A stretch of 64,000 nucleotides of DNA from Phoronis australis (taxonomy: Eukaryota > Phoronida > Phoronidae), in NCBI GenBank assembly GCA_002633005.1, contig NMRA01000029.1, forward strand, positions 695,119 to 759,118, read 5' to 3'. Shown here one piece after another: positions 35,887 through 47,239 of the stretch; the first letter of the stretch is position 1; each line of letters opens with the position of its first letter. The translations under genes were made by a program, and so were the position numbers. The notes beneath the pieces were generated by a model. It ran no database searches and had not been told where the DNA came from. It worked only from the letters and a program-made list of their open reading frames with translations.

Positions 35887-36661
35887 ACACACTTGAACCT
35901 AATGGATTGAACATATTAAAAGCTTCTTAAATTATATTCTTTACTTTTTTCCGCAACAATGTATCATGCTCATTACGCCATATATCAGAGGTCAATTATC
36001 ATATAGTGTTTGATTTTACTTTATTTCTGTTTCTGTTGGTGAACAATGTTATTGTATCCTAAATTTTCAGTGATCCATTTTTGTTGTTTTATTTACGTAT
36101 ATTTATTTTACTTTTGGACAAACAAGTGTATCCTTTAGAGGATCTGGATCGCCTCTTTGAGTTTTGGATTTATTATCTACGTTATTTGTCAAAACTAGAA
36201 ATGGTTCTGTATGTTCGGAACACGTGTTTTCACGTTTTTGTTATAAAAATTGATACTAAAACGAGGCATTTTGTCATGAAAAAACGCACAACAATGATTT
36301 TGCAGGGTCACCAAAGTGTGCATGTATCGAATGCTGAATCTAAACACACACAAAAGCAATTTCATGAGAATTCACGCTCACGTGAGTTCTACATTTAGCA
36401 TGCTCCTCGACAAATTCGTGATTATTTCAGCAGGTATTTAAAACCTCTTTTATCATCGGATGCTTACGTTACTGAGGTTTTATCTCATTTTTCTATTCTT
36501 CACTTTTGTGATTAATTTAAATAAAATTCATACACTTGTTCCAAACAATTTTCCCATGAGCGTATTCTGTCAAGTAGTAGCCTCTGTTGTAGCCAGCCAC
36601 ATAGTTGTATGAAGACTATCGTCAAAATACAGCTAGGTGAAAATCATAGATAATAGACATG

Positions 36662-36909
36662 GGGCCCGTTCCAAGAAGATGACTTAAGTTCATTTTTGAC
36701 TTAAGTCTAAGATTTGTCTTACCTTCCATACTTTGAAAATTCGACATCCGGTCAGATAGTTAAAATTAAGATTGAACTTTTATCAAAAACTTAACTCAAA
36801 CTTAGGATGTCTTGCTTAAAACAGTCTCGAGACAAATTTAAGTTTTATCTTTAAATTTACTTAAAATTTAGATTTGTCTTAGCTAAGTCAGTTTTGTTGG
36901 AACGGGCCC
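36662..36909. mobile_element. 248-bp MITE with GGGCCCGTTCCAA ends
   Basis: The tips GGGCCCGTTCCAA and TTGGAACGGGCCC are perfect inverted repeats with ATG on both sides as a possible 3-bp target duplication. The inside is rich in GACTTAAGT and AAGTCTAAG words, themselves partly palindromic. There is no coding frame. Confidence 0.85.
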
Positions 36910-37446
36910 ATGTACTATAGTCTATGGTAAAAATACAAAGCCCGGAGTCGGAGATCGCGTCCTTTTAAGGAACACTGAGTTTTTCTTGTTAAAACAATGT
37001 TTTTTACTCAAAGCCAATTTCAATTTTAGCAAAAAAATACAGTGAATCTATAAAATACGCTTTAAGCATCTAGTCTCGCTTACTACACATCTTATCATGC
37101 TAAGCTTCCACCGTGAAAATATCGTTTGTAAAAGTAGGTTACCACTGGTTCCTAAGCATAATGTCCAAGTCAAAGGATCCCGACGACACGTAACCCGCAT
37201 TCAAACTGTGTGGATCGATGATTTTACAAGTGAGAGAAGATGACAGATAAATTTTACTCAATTAAAGATGTCGTTTTTATTGAAATAGTGCGTCTTATTT
37301 TTCATAGCGTATAAATGTCTGTATAGTGCCGTTTGTAGAACATGCGATTATTGCATGTCCTCATTTAAGTATTCGCTTTCGCGTCCTATGACGTCGGCTG
37401 CTAAGTGGCACAGTCATAGACATCATACACACACTCAGCCTAAAAA

Positions 37447-37640
37447 GTGGGGGGCTCGAATTTTTGGGAATGTGAATCGTTCAGAGCTGTGAATTGTGCG
37501 TTCGACGATTTTTGGACTTCTGGTATTTCCTGCCTTTTTAATGGACTGTTGTCTCGTTTTCTCGGAGTTTTTGTTTCTCTGAGGCGGACCTTTTTGTCCA
37601 CTTTGCCCCCTCCCCCGAGTGCGCGTATGGACATAGTATT
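37447..37640 (+). repeat. Dispersed repeat, sense copy
   Basis: GGGGGCTCGAATTTTTGG, TTTTCTCGGAGTTTTTGTTT and CTGAGGCGGACCTTTT match the reverse strand of 40660-40865. Open frames on both strands reflect the GC-rich content and are not assigned a function. Confidence 0.7.
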
Positions 37641-37642
37641 AA

Positions 37643-37755
37643 GATGTCTATAGCACAGTGGTTAAGTCGACGACAAGAAACAGATGTGCAGCGGGTTCGA
37701 AACTAGCCAGCCAGCTAGCTGTATAAAGACTCGTCAAAATACAGCTAGGTACCAC
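37643..37755 (+). mobile_element. tRNA-derived SINE
   Basis: An A box (TAGCACAGTGG, 37651) and a B box (GGGTTCGAAAC, 37693) stand 42 nt apart as in tRNA genes. No acceptor stem forms. The tail GTCAAAATACAGCTAGGTA is shared with 36592-36640 and, diverged, 39010-39060, which lack the A box and look like 5'-truncated copies. Confidence 0.6.
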
Positions 37756-39173
37756 TGTGTGTATTTCTTCCGTAGACCACGAAATTGCACACAGCCAGGG
37801 TAGTTCTGCTCGTCACCTCGCAGGGAAACTTGTATCAGCATGTAAAGCTAAAGACCGTACGGGATGCATGCAAAATCTGGGAATCATTCGACACTCACCT
37901 TGCCCGTTACAGCCGTTTAAGTGAAAAACAGTGCAATAAACGTCATTTTCTTGCTCGTGTCACGCGCCTCGCTGGTTCCCTGCGTGCCGCTAGGTGGGGC
38001 GGTAGCCGTGCCAGCCGCAGGTATCACTTAATTTTCCTCGGTAAATTTTTTTTTACACCGGCGTTTTTACACCGGTTGGCTAGTCAAATTCTCAACAGGC
38101 AGCGCTTTACGCAAACAAACTGGTATGACTGATGGACTGAATGGGGTCTGTTGTGCAGACAAATCGGGTGCTTAAAATATATGTTCAGGAAATGTGAAGC
38201 CTAGAAATTGTAATTGCGCCTTTTCGGGGTGCATCTTTCTACTGTCGATGACTTTTGTTTACGATAGTGTCCTGTATTCATACAGTATGAATAACACACC
38301 GGTTAAATCGGCCAGATATGTGTTTATTGTACATGTATGTGGTTCAAGCACGCGGCTATTAAACATCACTGCAGAAACGAAATAGTTTCTGCGACGCCAC
38401 TTGCATGACAAGGCTAAAAATCGTTCACAGCCCGCCATATTTTCACGTTGTTGTAAAGCTAACCAATGACTGCCGAGGTTACATCGCCCAATGCTAAAGC
38501 GCGTGCCACTGCGTGATACCTGCGTGCTGGCTGGGCCAAGCACGCGGGGAACCAGCGAGGTCACGCGCACGCGCCATTTCCTAAATTTTGCGACATCTCT
38601 CGGGAGACGATGATAGCTTGGCAGCAGCAAAAGGTCTTCTGAAATTCGTTTTTTTGTAACAAAATCCTAAAAACTTATAATGAAGTGAAACCAGTTCCTA
38701 TAATTTGTTGTGACGTGTACGCAAAGAACAACGAGTTGATTGAAGAATTGGCGAAAAAAGAAACTGGCCAATAGATGACGCAATATTTCATGGCGCCGAA
38801 AGCCGTCGCTAAAGATTGCTCCATAACATTAGCAGCAGATTAACGGTAGAAACCCATTTTTTAAAAACCCTGTTAGTTAATTAAGTTTACTCAAGGAAGA
38901 CTGTAGTTTTTAATGACACTAATTTTGTGTCATATTTTATCTTACCAATTTTTTACCCACAACGGAGTAAAGCTGCATATTCACAGCTTTGTATCATTAA
39001 GGCTACTAGCCTGTCAGCTTGCTGCATGAAGACTATGATCAAAATACAGCCCGGCAGGTACCCCGTGTGTTGAGCTCCGTTAGGCTCCACAACTTCGGCA
39101 GAAGGATAACCAGTTTTTTCGACACCGGTAAATAACTCATTACATGTAGTTTACTCAAGAAAGAGTGTTACCG

Positions 39174-40161
39174 TACGTTGGCCCAAAGATGACATCGCGC
39201 GTTTCTTTTTAATTATTTCAGGATCTCGAGATCCTGACTTAATAATCTCGGGATCTAAGGATCTCAAGATCCCGAATTAATTATCTCGGGATCTCGATTC
39301 TATCAACATAGTCTGTTTTCAAATGCCCACCGGTCTAACCTAATAAATCAGTGTCTCATACATCATCAGGACAAGTAAGCAAGGTCATCTAAAACACACA
39401 GTCAGTACAGCTATCAGGACGCATTATAGCAACAAAACTTGGATGACAACGCTTTTGTTCAGAGCTTCCATTAGTCAACTGTAGTCCAGATAAGATGATC
39501 TGAGGAAAGGACAGAACTTAGATTCATCCCGCCAAATCAGATTTACGTGTCTGATGTTATTGGGATGATTTTAAAGATACTCTTTTCGCTTAAAATTGCA
39601 ACACTCTAGTTTTGCTGGCTGAAAAAAGAATAAAATTTGGCCTCTTACTCTTATAAAATCGGTTTCAAATGACAGGAGCCCTTGTTTTCTGTTATCAAGA
39701 ATATTCCGGGATAGAGATGAAGCTGTTAGAGATCGTTTCGACTTAGGGCTGTCCTAAAAAGAAACTGAAGACATGCTCAGATATCACCTGTCATTATTAG
39801 CGTTAGACACCTGTGTTTCTTATCACTGAACTACACTAGGGATCGCGCGTCGTAAAAATTGACACATTGATGTTGTAACTGGTTTCATAGACCAATAAAT
39901 ATCAACGCCAGGGCAGCAGTACATGCACCACAAATGTGTCACTAATGGCTTATTGGTGAAATGAGACATTGTGGGAATCGTTCTTTCTGTTGTCGATCCA
40001 GATGGTGTGGCAATGTGATGCACCAGAAGAGTGTTTACGTCCTGCGACACACTGAGGAAAATTATCTCGGGATCTCCAGATGTTGAGATAATTAAGTCGG
40101 GATCTCGAGATCCCGAGATGATTAAAGAAGAAACGCGCGATATCATTTTTGGGCCACCGTA
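39174..40161. mobile_element. DNA element with about 85-bp inverted ends (TACGxTGGCCCAAA)
   Basis: The left end (TACGTTGGCCCAAAGATGAC) and the reversed right end (TACGGTGGCCCAAAAATGAT) match, followed by ATCGCGCGTTTCTT and arrays of GGATCTCGAGATCC-type palindromes. The flanks GAGTGTTA and GAGTATAG may be an imperfect 8-bp target duplication. The flanks together resemble 38884-38935, so the target was itself a repeat. No transposase. Confidence 0.8.
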
Positions 40162-40659
40162 GAGTATAGGTTTTAATGACATCAATTTTGTGCCGTGAAA
40201 TCGTTTTTCGTGTTCACCAAGGCTGTCTCTGCTGAGGCCGTGGTATAATTTATACTCGAACCGGAACATGAATTGTCTTTGACATTTTCTGGTCTCAAGG
40301 ACTCAAGGTAAGTGTATATCAGTCTTGCTCGAGTACGTTACAGAATACTTGGACCCCTATGCCTCGTTCGCACTTGATGAATTCAACACTGAAACCTTAT
40401 GGTCGAGTCACAGACACCCGACTCAATGACTCAAACTATAAAAAGTTCTTTTGATTACTATTACTCAGTGTTTTTGTCAGTGGTAGACACGAGGCACAGA
40501 TAGATTAAAGTGCCTGTGGTTCGAGACTTAACAAGAATGAAAGTTTATAATCTAGATACCGTGTTTTTACTAGAGCTTGTAGGTCGGTTGTAAGGATGAT
40601 TACTGAAAATGATGCGAGCACCCAGGGGGGCTCAGGGGGTCGAACGAGCGCCCCATTTG

Positions 40660-40865
40660 GTGAAGTGTGCGAAAAGGTCCGCCTCAGACAAACAAAAAGT
40701 CCGAGAAAATGAGATATAAGTCCGCTAAAAGGTGGAAACAATTCACAGCACGTACAGCTCCGATCGTGGTTCTTTTTTTTAGTTGACTGACCGACTTTTT
40801 TGTCAGTAAAAGGTCCACATCGCCAGCAATTCGAGCCCCCATATTGAAGGCTGGGCGCGCTCATG
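40660..40865 (-). repeat. Dispersed repeat, antisense copy of 37447-37640
   Basis: The minus strand reads GGGGGCTCGAATTGCTGG, CATTTTCTCGGACTTTTTGT and CTGAGGCGGACCTTTT, as in the plus copy. The 119-codon minus frame here is probably a by-product. Confidence 0.65.
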
Positions 40866-41094
40866 TAAATGTGAACTTAGACTAAACGTATTTGTTTAAG
40901 CCATAATGTATTTGAGCACTGATCAAAATAGTGAGTTAAGAGCTGAGTGTTGACTATGACCATAATAACCATTTAATTGTCTTGAGTTCGCACAAAAAAG
41001 TATAAAATGTCAAAAAGCTTTCGTTAAGAATAATGTAACTTTAGACAATCACTACTTTCATATTTTCAAACTGATACACTTTTTCGCATTTTAG

Positions 41095-41133
41095 GTTTTC
41101 TACGATTCACTACTATTGCCTGCAGTGGCTCTG
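41095..41133 (+). CDS. Possible 39-nt exon, phase 1-1
   Basis: TTCGCATTTTAG precedes 39 nt that read FLRFTTIACSGS between split codons, followed by GTAAGA. It has the same phase as the TSP1 exons downstream. This is weak evidence, as so short a frame can arise by chance. Confidence 0.2.
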
Positions 41134-42282
41134 GTAAGATTCGTTGTGTGTGCTGTTGCCAAAGTTATCAAAACCTCGTTATCGCGATTTCAACTATTTT
41201 CGTTTGTGTTTGTGATTCTGTCGGCGCCCAACGGACCTTTTTCACCATGCAAATGCTTAAAATGAGATATCCCTTTTGTCATAAAGGGAAGTACACACGT
41301 TCGCGTAAGCCCTTAAAAAGTGACATCCCGTTGGCTATTCTTGTCTTCGCACAAGGGGGGTTGGTACCGGGACCATGGGGCTTCTAATCCGTCAATGCAG
41401 ATTACGGATTAAAAATCTCCGTTACCTACGAAAGCCAACACAAGCGTGTGCGTGAGAGGGTTTACTTTTGCTGTCGTGATAAGAGTGACGACAACCTAGT
41501 GACAAGTAATCCCTAAGAAGTGAAGAACATATGCGCAGATGACGTTTCCGATTCAAATACATGTGACAACGCTGAGGCACGGAGTTGCAACCGACAATGT
41601 ATCCTTGCTAATAACAGCTACGCCACCTAAACGGCAATCACAACCTCCCGACGCCCACGAAACCGAGGAGACCTCGCTGGCAAGGGCAACGTCATCAGTG
41701 GATAAAAATCAAACAATTTCCGTNCCCCCCCCCCCCGCCACTATAGTCAGTTCTTTCGAATCCCACAAATCTTACCTATTTTATTTAATGAGCAAATTTT
41801 AGACCACTTTCAAAACAACAAGTGACCCAACTGGTCAAAAATTGTTATTCTCATTGTCACTTAAAGAGGCATGGAACGCGAATGCTCGTCACAATTATCT
41901 TTTAGACAATTCCAGACGAAAATACCAGCTCGCAACGTCTAGTACAGAGGAATTTGCTTTCCACTTTTTGGAAATTTGCAGAAAAATTTCAAATTTTACG
42001 ATTTTTGAAATACGCGCAAAGGAAAAACTCTGTGGTTACCAAAGAGTTTTTAATCTCCCTCCCACTTATGAAAAATGCGAGAGTGCTCTCACAGTCAGTT
42101 GCTTGAAGCCGCTTGAGGTCAAAGGTTACATTTTCCATATTAGGGAAATGTGCTACGTTTTTGTCTTGCCATACCACATGAGGGGACGTGCTTTACCCTG
42201 TGAGAGAAAAATCGACGAAATGGCTAGCAGCTGACAGATCATTTTTTTCTAAATTTGAAAGTAAAAAGAAAATGCTTTGATT

Positions 42283-42400
42283 TCAACCGAAATTAGAAAT
42301 CTTTACGAACACACCCTAAAAATACCTGGTGAGCCGGTTGAATTCTGCTTCAGTGGCGGAGAACCACTTTCAACATTGCAATTTAGTCAGTTTTTAGCGT
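42283..42400 (+). repeat. Fragment of the 1-785 repeat family
   Basis: GAGCCGGTTGAATTCTGCTT and GGCGGAGAACCACTTTCAAC match 730-775 of the window start. Only the right end of the family is present. Confidence 0.55.
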
Positions 42401-43221
42401 TTCAGGCCTCTTTAACTTTTTGCCATAACAATGCACAACTGTTACCGTTATCAATCCTCAAATGTTTGGAACCGACGTTGAAAACAACTTACTGAGCCTA
42501 TTATATTGGAAAGCTCTGTGCGACGAGTTGCATGTCATAAACATTCCCTTTAAATGATCCAGCTAGACCAGGACCAGTTTTATCCACATCCTTTCAAGAA
42601 CAACTTCTATTGTCAGTTAGTGATGTAGTTAATTAGGTTGTAGTACGCCATGCTGGAAACTATTTTTATTTGGAGAACTCACGGCTTGGTTTTTGTTGAC
42701 AAAATTGTTATTACGTATTGTCATCGGTTTTCATATCTCATGGTGAGAAAGGAAAAGTATGGCGATGATGCTTTCAAACTGATATGATCTGGTGAGAAAC
42801 AGTAATTACCTTTACTGTATAATCTAGTGAATAGAGTCACTCTATTGAAAACAACCATTCTATTGTGAATGGAGTGTGAACTGGTCCATGACATTGGAGA
42901 AATTCAAAAGATTTCTTCAAATCGGTCCTTATCTCGTTGAAAGGAGATGTTTACAGCATGGATCGTCTTCTGGGAGATAAAGCGCAAACCCATGGCCACT
43001 GAATCGAGGGGTGAAAGTTCTGTCACAATGATGAAGACATTTTACATAATATTGCAAAATCATGCTTTTAGGTCTGGGGTGTAGTGCACTTGTAAAAATG
43101 CACTGTCAGGCTAGATAACAGGTTTCGGACGAAATCACTAAGCAGGGAGTTGTGCTGTTTAAGGAACACACACGCGTGCTTGGCATATATGGATCGATAG
43201 GTGATGTAACTCTTTTCATAG

Positions 43222-43377
43222 ATGCCATTTGGTCCGAGTGGTTGGAAGTAGTTGGAAGGTTCACAGCGACATGTGGTTTTGATATGTACCGAGTACAACA
43301 ACGCACTCGACAAGGAGAGACGCAAACCAGGATTACGACAGCTTCCGACTTACGTTGCACTCCGTTCAGACAATGTC
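43222..43377 (+). CDS. TSP1-like exon, phase 1-1
   Basis: Acceptor GTAACTCTTTTCATAG, then AT-GCC-ATT-TGG; donor GTGAGT after CAA-TGT-C. The 156-nt exon encodes AIWSEWLEVVGRF, then TATCGFDMYRVQQRTR and a Cys-poor end with LRCTPFRQC. WSEW, the TCG and the spaced RxxxRTR pattern fit a thrombospondin type 1 repeat (layers of stacked Trp and Arg), but the middle lacks the usual NPxPxxGG loop, so it is a divergent or partial copy. Symmetric phase 1 is the rule for TSP1 modules in animal extracellular proteins. Joined in order with 44515-44670. Confidence 0.6.
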
Positions 43378-44514
43378 GTGAGTGCCGTTTTTGTCGCTAG
43401 GATACGATTTGCTATTAATTGATAAAATAGAAATAAAAGTCCGTTTTTCTGACAGTCTTCATCTGCTTATCCGGCGTTTATGTTACGTGGATGCTTGCGC
43501 GAATGGCTGCCTTGATTCATTGCACAGGCTATCGACTTGGGCTTTTCCAGCAATTAAGCGTTGTGCACAGTTTTTAATAAAGCAAAAGTTTCAGGAAAGC
43601 GTAACATGTAACTACATATAATAAAGTAAATTCCAGACCAAGCACTAAGACCCTGGGTTGGCGAGCATTATTAACTTGTACATCAACTCTTCATGAAGTG
43701 GAGTTACAAAATGATTATTAAAGTGTGTCTGGTTAACACGGCTACAAGAAGGTTAATATCTGTTCTTGTTGCATTCTATCCAACCTAGTTAAGTAACTTC
43801 TCCATGCTTTCACCAGATATGGATGCGACTGCTTGTCGCGTGACCCGGTTAGATTTGGTGAATTTGACACGCGATAGAATCTGTTATCAAAATTTTGTTG
43901 AAGATTCAGATCCACATTCCGTCATATTTCCGACCCAGTGACGGCGTGACGCCTGCTATGGAGAACTAAGAACATGGTGTAAAGCAAAGCAATTAATGAA
44001 TTATCAGCTCATTTCATACACAGGCGCTTGAGTTTATCTGTTCCTCGATCGCAAATGACGTCACTCACTAGTACATGGTTATGAGTTATTGAGAAATTCG
44101 AGCGCCTGTGATTTCATACCGTAACATCATTTCTACTTTGACTAAAAATTGATTTTCAAGAGAACAATTTCAAAACTGTAAGTGGTTTGAATTAAAAGTT
44201 TTGTGTGACTGAAAGCGAATTTACAATGATCTCAAAATTGAAAGTTTGTTTTCTCACACCATCAAACCAAACTTATATATTTTTATCGGGAAGACTTTTT
44301 TTTATTCATCTAAATGCAGAGTGAGCATGGAAATCGAAAACGCGGGGGGCGAGGCCAGATGTCGTTAAGTTTTCAGGCATTTGCAGACAGAGTCAATTTA
44401 AGTTACACTGGGAAAAGAGAATGAAATCATATCTTCTGGTTTGCAAACGCGCTTTTTCTGTACCCGCCTCCTGTTTCGTTAAATCGTTTAACAGCAGCTT
44501 TTTCCTTGAAACAG

Positions 44515-44670
44515 CAATCGACGGAAGCTGGGGACGATGGTCAGTTAAAGCCAGGTGCAGGTCAGACAACTCTTGGCGATTGAGGTCAAGAAACTGTGAT
44601 AATCCATCACCTGCATACGGAGGGCAAGAATGCTCGGGCTCGAGCAATGAGACAAAGGCTTGCCCACCTG
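44515..44670 (+). CDS. TSP1 exon, phase 1-1
   Basis: Acceptor TTTTTCCTTGAAACAG and donor GTATGA bound a 156-nt exon. It reads DGSWGRWSVKARC, then SWRLRSRNCDNPSPAYGGQE and CSGSSNETKACPP. WxxW, RLRSRxC and the NPxPxYGGxxC loop are diagnostic of a thrombospondin type 1 repeat. It has WxxWSxxxxC instead of the CSxTCG form, as in the TSP1 modules of complement C6-type proteins. Phase 1 at both ends. The module would lie in an extracellular protein and probably binds glycans or proteins. One sequon (NET). Confidence 0.85.
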
Positions 44671-45364
44671 GTATGAAGTTATTTTTAGGTCGATTAATGC
44701 TTTCAGCAGACGTAATTCCATACCAAATAGAGTACCTTACGTACCTTCATCGACAAACTCTGGTTCACAACATTGGAGGATATGGTATTGGGACAATATG
44801 GACATAACATCCATGTTTATAAAGAGCATATCCAGTGCCGGATTAGGAGGCGCCATGGACACCTGGGTCGAGTACGGTGACGCTGTCACCTACGTTAGGA
44901 CCTCGCTAAAACCTAGCCATAGTCACGTGTTTGCACTTAAAATACACAGAAGTGTCTCACGTAATCTCAGCAAGTCTTGTTGTTCAGCGAGGTCCTAGTT
45001 TTACTACTATCTTGTATTGTGCGAAGAGAGGACTTTGGCCTGATGCAGTTCTTGCTAATCCGGTTCGCATAATGGCTGTACCTACACCGGTACCGTCTCT
45101 TAAAAAAGGTACCGTTCCCCTTTTTGACTGAAAAAGCATATGAATATCGTGAGACCATATAATGCGCTTCCAAACCGCTAATTTTCATGATCTATTTCCA
45201 TGTGCGGACTGAATGATTAGTGATCGAGAATCCACGTTCTGTAGCACGTCGAATTTTGTACGCTACTTGCTTAGGGAAGTCTAAATTGGCTAGTCACGTG
45301 GGTGTCGTCATCAGTCCTGGACCTGTGGTCTGTCACGATATCGCTTTTCGTAATTGTGTTGCAG

Positions 45365-45533
45365 TGGAAGCAACATGGACCAGTTGGCAAACAGGGCGGT
45401 GCTCCGTAACTTGCGGCACCATTGTATTACAACAGAACATGCATCAACCCAGACGGAGGACCCGATTGTAAAGGTCCTTCCAAGCAGACGAGATTCTGTA
45501 TACCCGGGCTGTCCCAGTGTACCGACAAAGTTG
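45365..45533 (+). pseudogene. TSP1 exon with frameshift
   Basis: Acceptor GTAATTGTGTTGCAG and donor GTAAGT bound 169 nt, one more than a multiple of three. The first part reads EATWTSWQTGRCSVTCG in phase 1. After the CG the frame hits a stop, but the +1 shifted frame continues YYNRTCINPDGGPDC and KGPSKQTRFC to the donor, again in phase 1 with the next exon. So the two halves of one TSP1 module (CSVTCG; NPDGGPDC) are in different frames. Either an assembly/sequencing error within about 45418-45425 or a real inactivating change. Confidence 0.8.
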
Positions 45534-45608
45534 GTAAGTCATCGACAAATCAAGGCGTTTTAATCCACCCGTGTCAATCAGGGTACAAGTTGTGCTGACC
45601 TCTTTTAG

Positions 45609-45844
45609 GAGATCCTTTAATGGACCCATGTATTGGTGATGGAAATCTTGGAAGAACCCGAATGAGTAACTTTTGTGTTTACAAACACAGGGCGTTGAAG
45701 TGCTCTAGTATTACTGATGTTGCATCACGTACCACTAACCTAAATTGTGCTTCACAAGTTGGCCTCTTGAAAGAGCAACTAACTAACGGCAGTCCCACTT
45801 CAAATCTTCAGTTTCGTTTAACAAAGTGTGATATTGGAAACTGA
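45609..45844 (+). CDS. Last exon following TSP1 repeats
   Basis: Acceptor GACCTCTTTTAG, phase 1 entry (GA-GAT-CCT), 78 codons to TGA. It begins DPLMDPCIGDGNLGRTRM and holds six Cys, including NFCVYKHRALKC and NLNCASQVG, ending LTKCDIGN. No transmembrane segment, so the product ends as a soluble extracellular tail. A polyadenylation signal AATAAA lies at 46053-46058. Joining to 45533 makes a Gly codon at the junction. The tail is not a family I recognise. Confidence 0.65.
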
Positions 45845-46052
45845 TGACTAACCCAGTAACACACCCTTTTGGAATTTTGGAGATACGGCAAGATGCAGCT
45901 CCATTCTTTTAGAGACGAAGAAGGATGAAGAGAGACCCGTTGATACTGGGATGTGAGAGCCTACCCCCTCTTGTATAAAGGTTTCCATCAAAATCCCTTT
46001 AAAAACATGCCAAATGCTTAGGGCTGATCATTGAATTGAATCTATATTGAAA

Positions 46053-46058
46053 AATAAA
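46053..46058 (+). promoter_or_regulatory. Candidate polyadenylation signal
   Basis: AATAAA about 210 nt after the stop codon of the exon at 45609-45844, in the same orientation. Confidence 0.35.
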
Positions 46059-46479
46059 TTTTTTGATGCAACAAATCTGAATGAGGAATGTAATTAAACC
46101 TTTTTGTCGAGAATACTGTTCTGTATAGTTCCAACCAGGAAGTGAATCCTTTGGGGGGGAATTAAATGGGGAAAGGCGTCCTTTNAACATTGTCCAATCA
46201 TTTTCTGGCCAAATGGAACATCAGTGATGTTGATCTCTGCTGCTCAAATAGTTTGAAGAAGCAGCGCCTTCTCTCGAATTGATCCAGTGCTATTGAGAAC
46301 TTCAAAAGACTGCAACGTCATCTCGTGTAAATCGACTCTAAAAGTATGTTATCAACATGACATGTTAATTGAACATCTTGTCCAATGTTGTGTCACCATA
46401 GGCTGCGACTCATGAAGTAAATAGTTTTTTTCATGAATCTATAGCTTGTTGATACAATTTTTATTTTATTACATTATAA

Positions 46480-47225
46480 GAAAAATTTACGTCAGATCAT
46501 GCAGACACCGAAGCCACGCAAAGTCGCTGATGCATCCGCACATGTTTCTAACAAAACTGAATCTCTTCGAAAAATACTTGCTTAAGCGTAGTGAGGGGTG
46601 CAGTTCTCTAAGTTACAGTTCAGCGGAGCAGCCGAGAATTTGGAACGCGTAGTTATACGTTCCTTACTAAGGTTTGCTTGTATATTCTTTTAATGGCGTA
46701 AGCCTACTTTTGTCAAGAAACAAAAATTAACTCATATTCATGATGCGAATTAAAATCTATTTTAATCGTTCCATAATTTTCCGATTTTCGCTTGTTTTAT
46801 GCACTTACCTTTCTACTACCAGTTTCCGTTTCTTCGGTAACAAATACTCAGTTTTCTATTTAGATTATCGCAAATTTGATCAGAGTACAGTTAGAACATG
46901 TCTATACTGCAGGAAAGTTTCTTTCAAAACTCACCTCATCACTGAACGCGCGGCATGACGTCAAATGTAAGTGTGCGCGTACATAAAATTACGCGCTGGA
47001 AATGTTTATGATACTGCTTTTTTCTTTCAATAAATATGCAAAAATAGAATGATCTATAAAAACCACACAGTTTAAACTTATTGCTTAGTTCAAATTAATT
47101 GACGAACACCAATATTTTGAGATATTGAGATATTTGTTAAAAAATAGGGCGTCTTTATTTTCTTGCGCGATTTTTAAACTTTTCTTTCATCTATCGACGT
47201 CATCTATGACGTTTTTCTTTATTTT
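46480..47225 (+). repeat. Diverged duplication, copy 1
   Basis: Shares ordered blocks with 50165-51000: GCAGACACCG(A/T)A(A/G)CCACG, CTTCGAAAAATACTTGCT, ACTAGTTTCCGTTTCTT-type, CTGCAGGAAAGTTTC, GGCATGACGTCAAATGTAAG, TTTATTTTCTTGCGCGATTT and CGACGTCATC. The copies are about 3.6 kb apart in the same direction. Confidence 0.75.
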
Positions 47226-47239
47226 ACGTCACACATACT

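Noticed and set aside
39823-40269. Minus-strand frame of 148 codons
   Set aside because: Spans the right end of an inverted-repeat element and its palindromes; openness is explained by repeat content.
40505-40864. Minus-strand frame of 119 codons
   Set aside because: Lies within the dispersed repeat shared with 37447-37640, where the aligned frame differs, so there is no sign of coding constraint.
44012-44118. Short inverted repeat (CACAGGCGCTTGAG and CTCGAGCGCCTGTG-like)
   Set aside because: Arms of about 25 nt with mismatches and no target duplication; noted but too weak to call an element.
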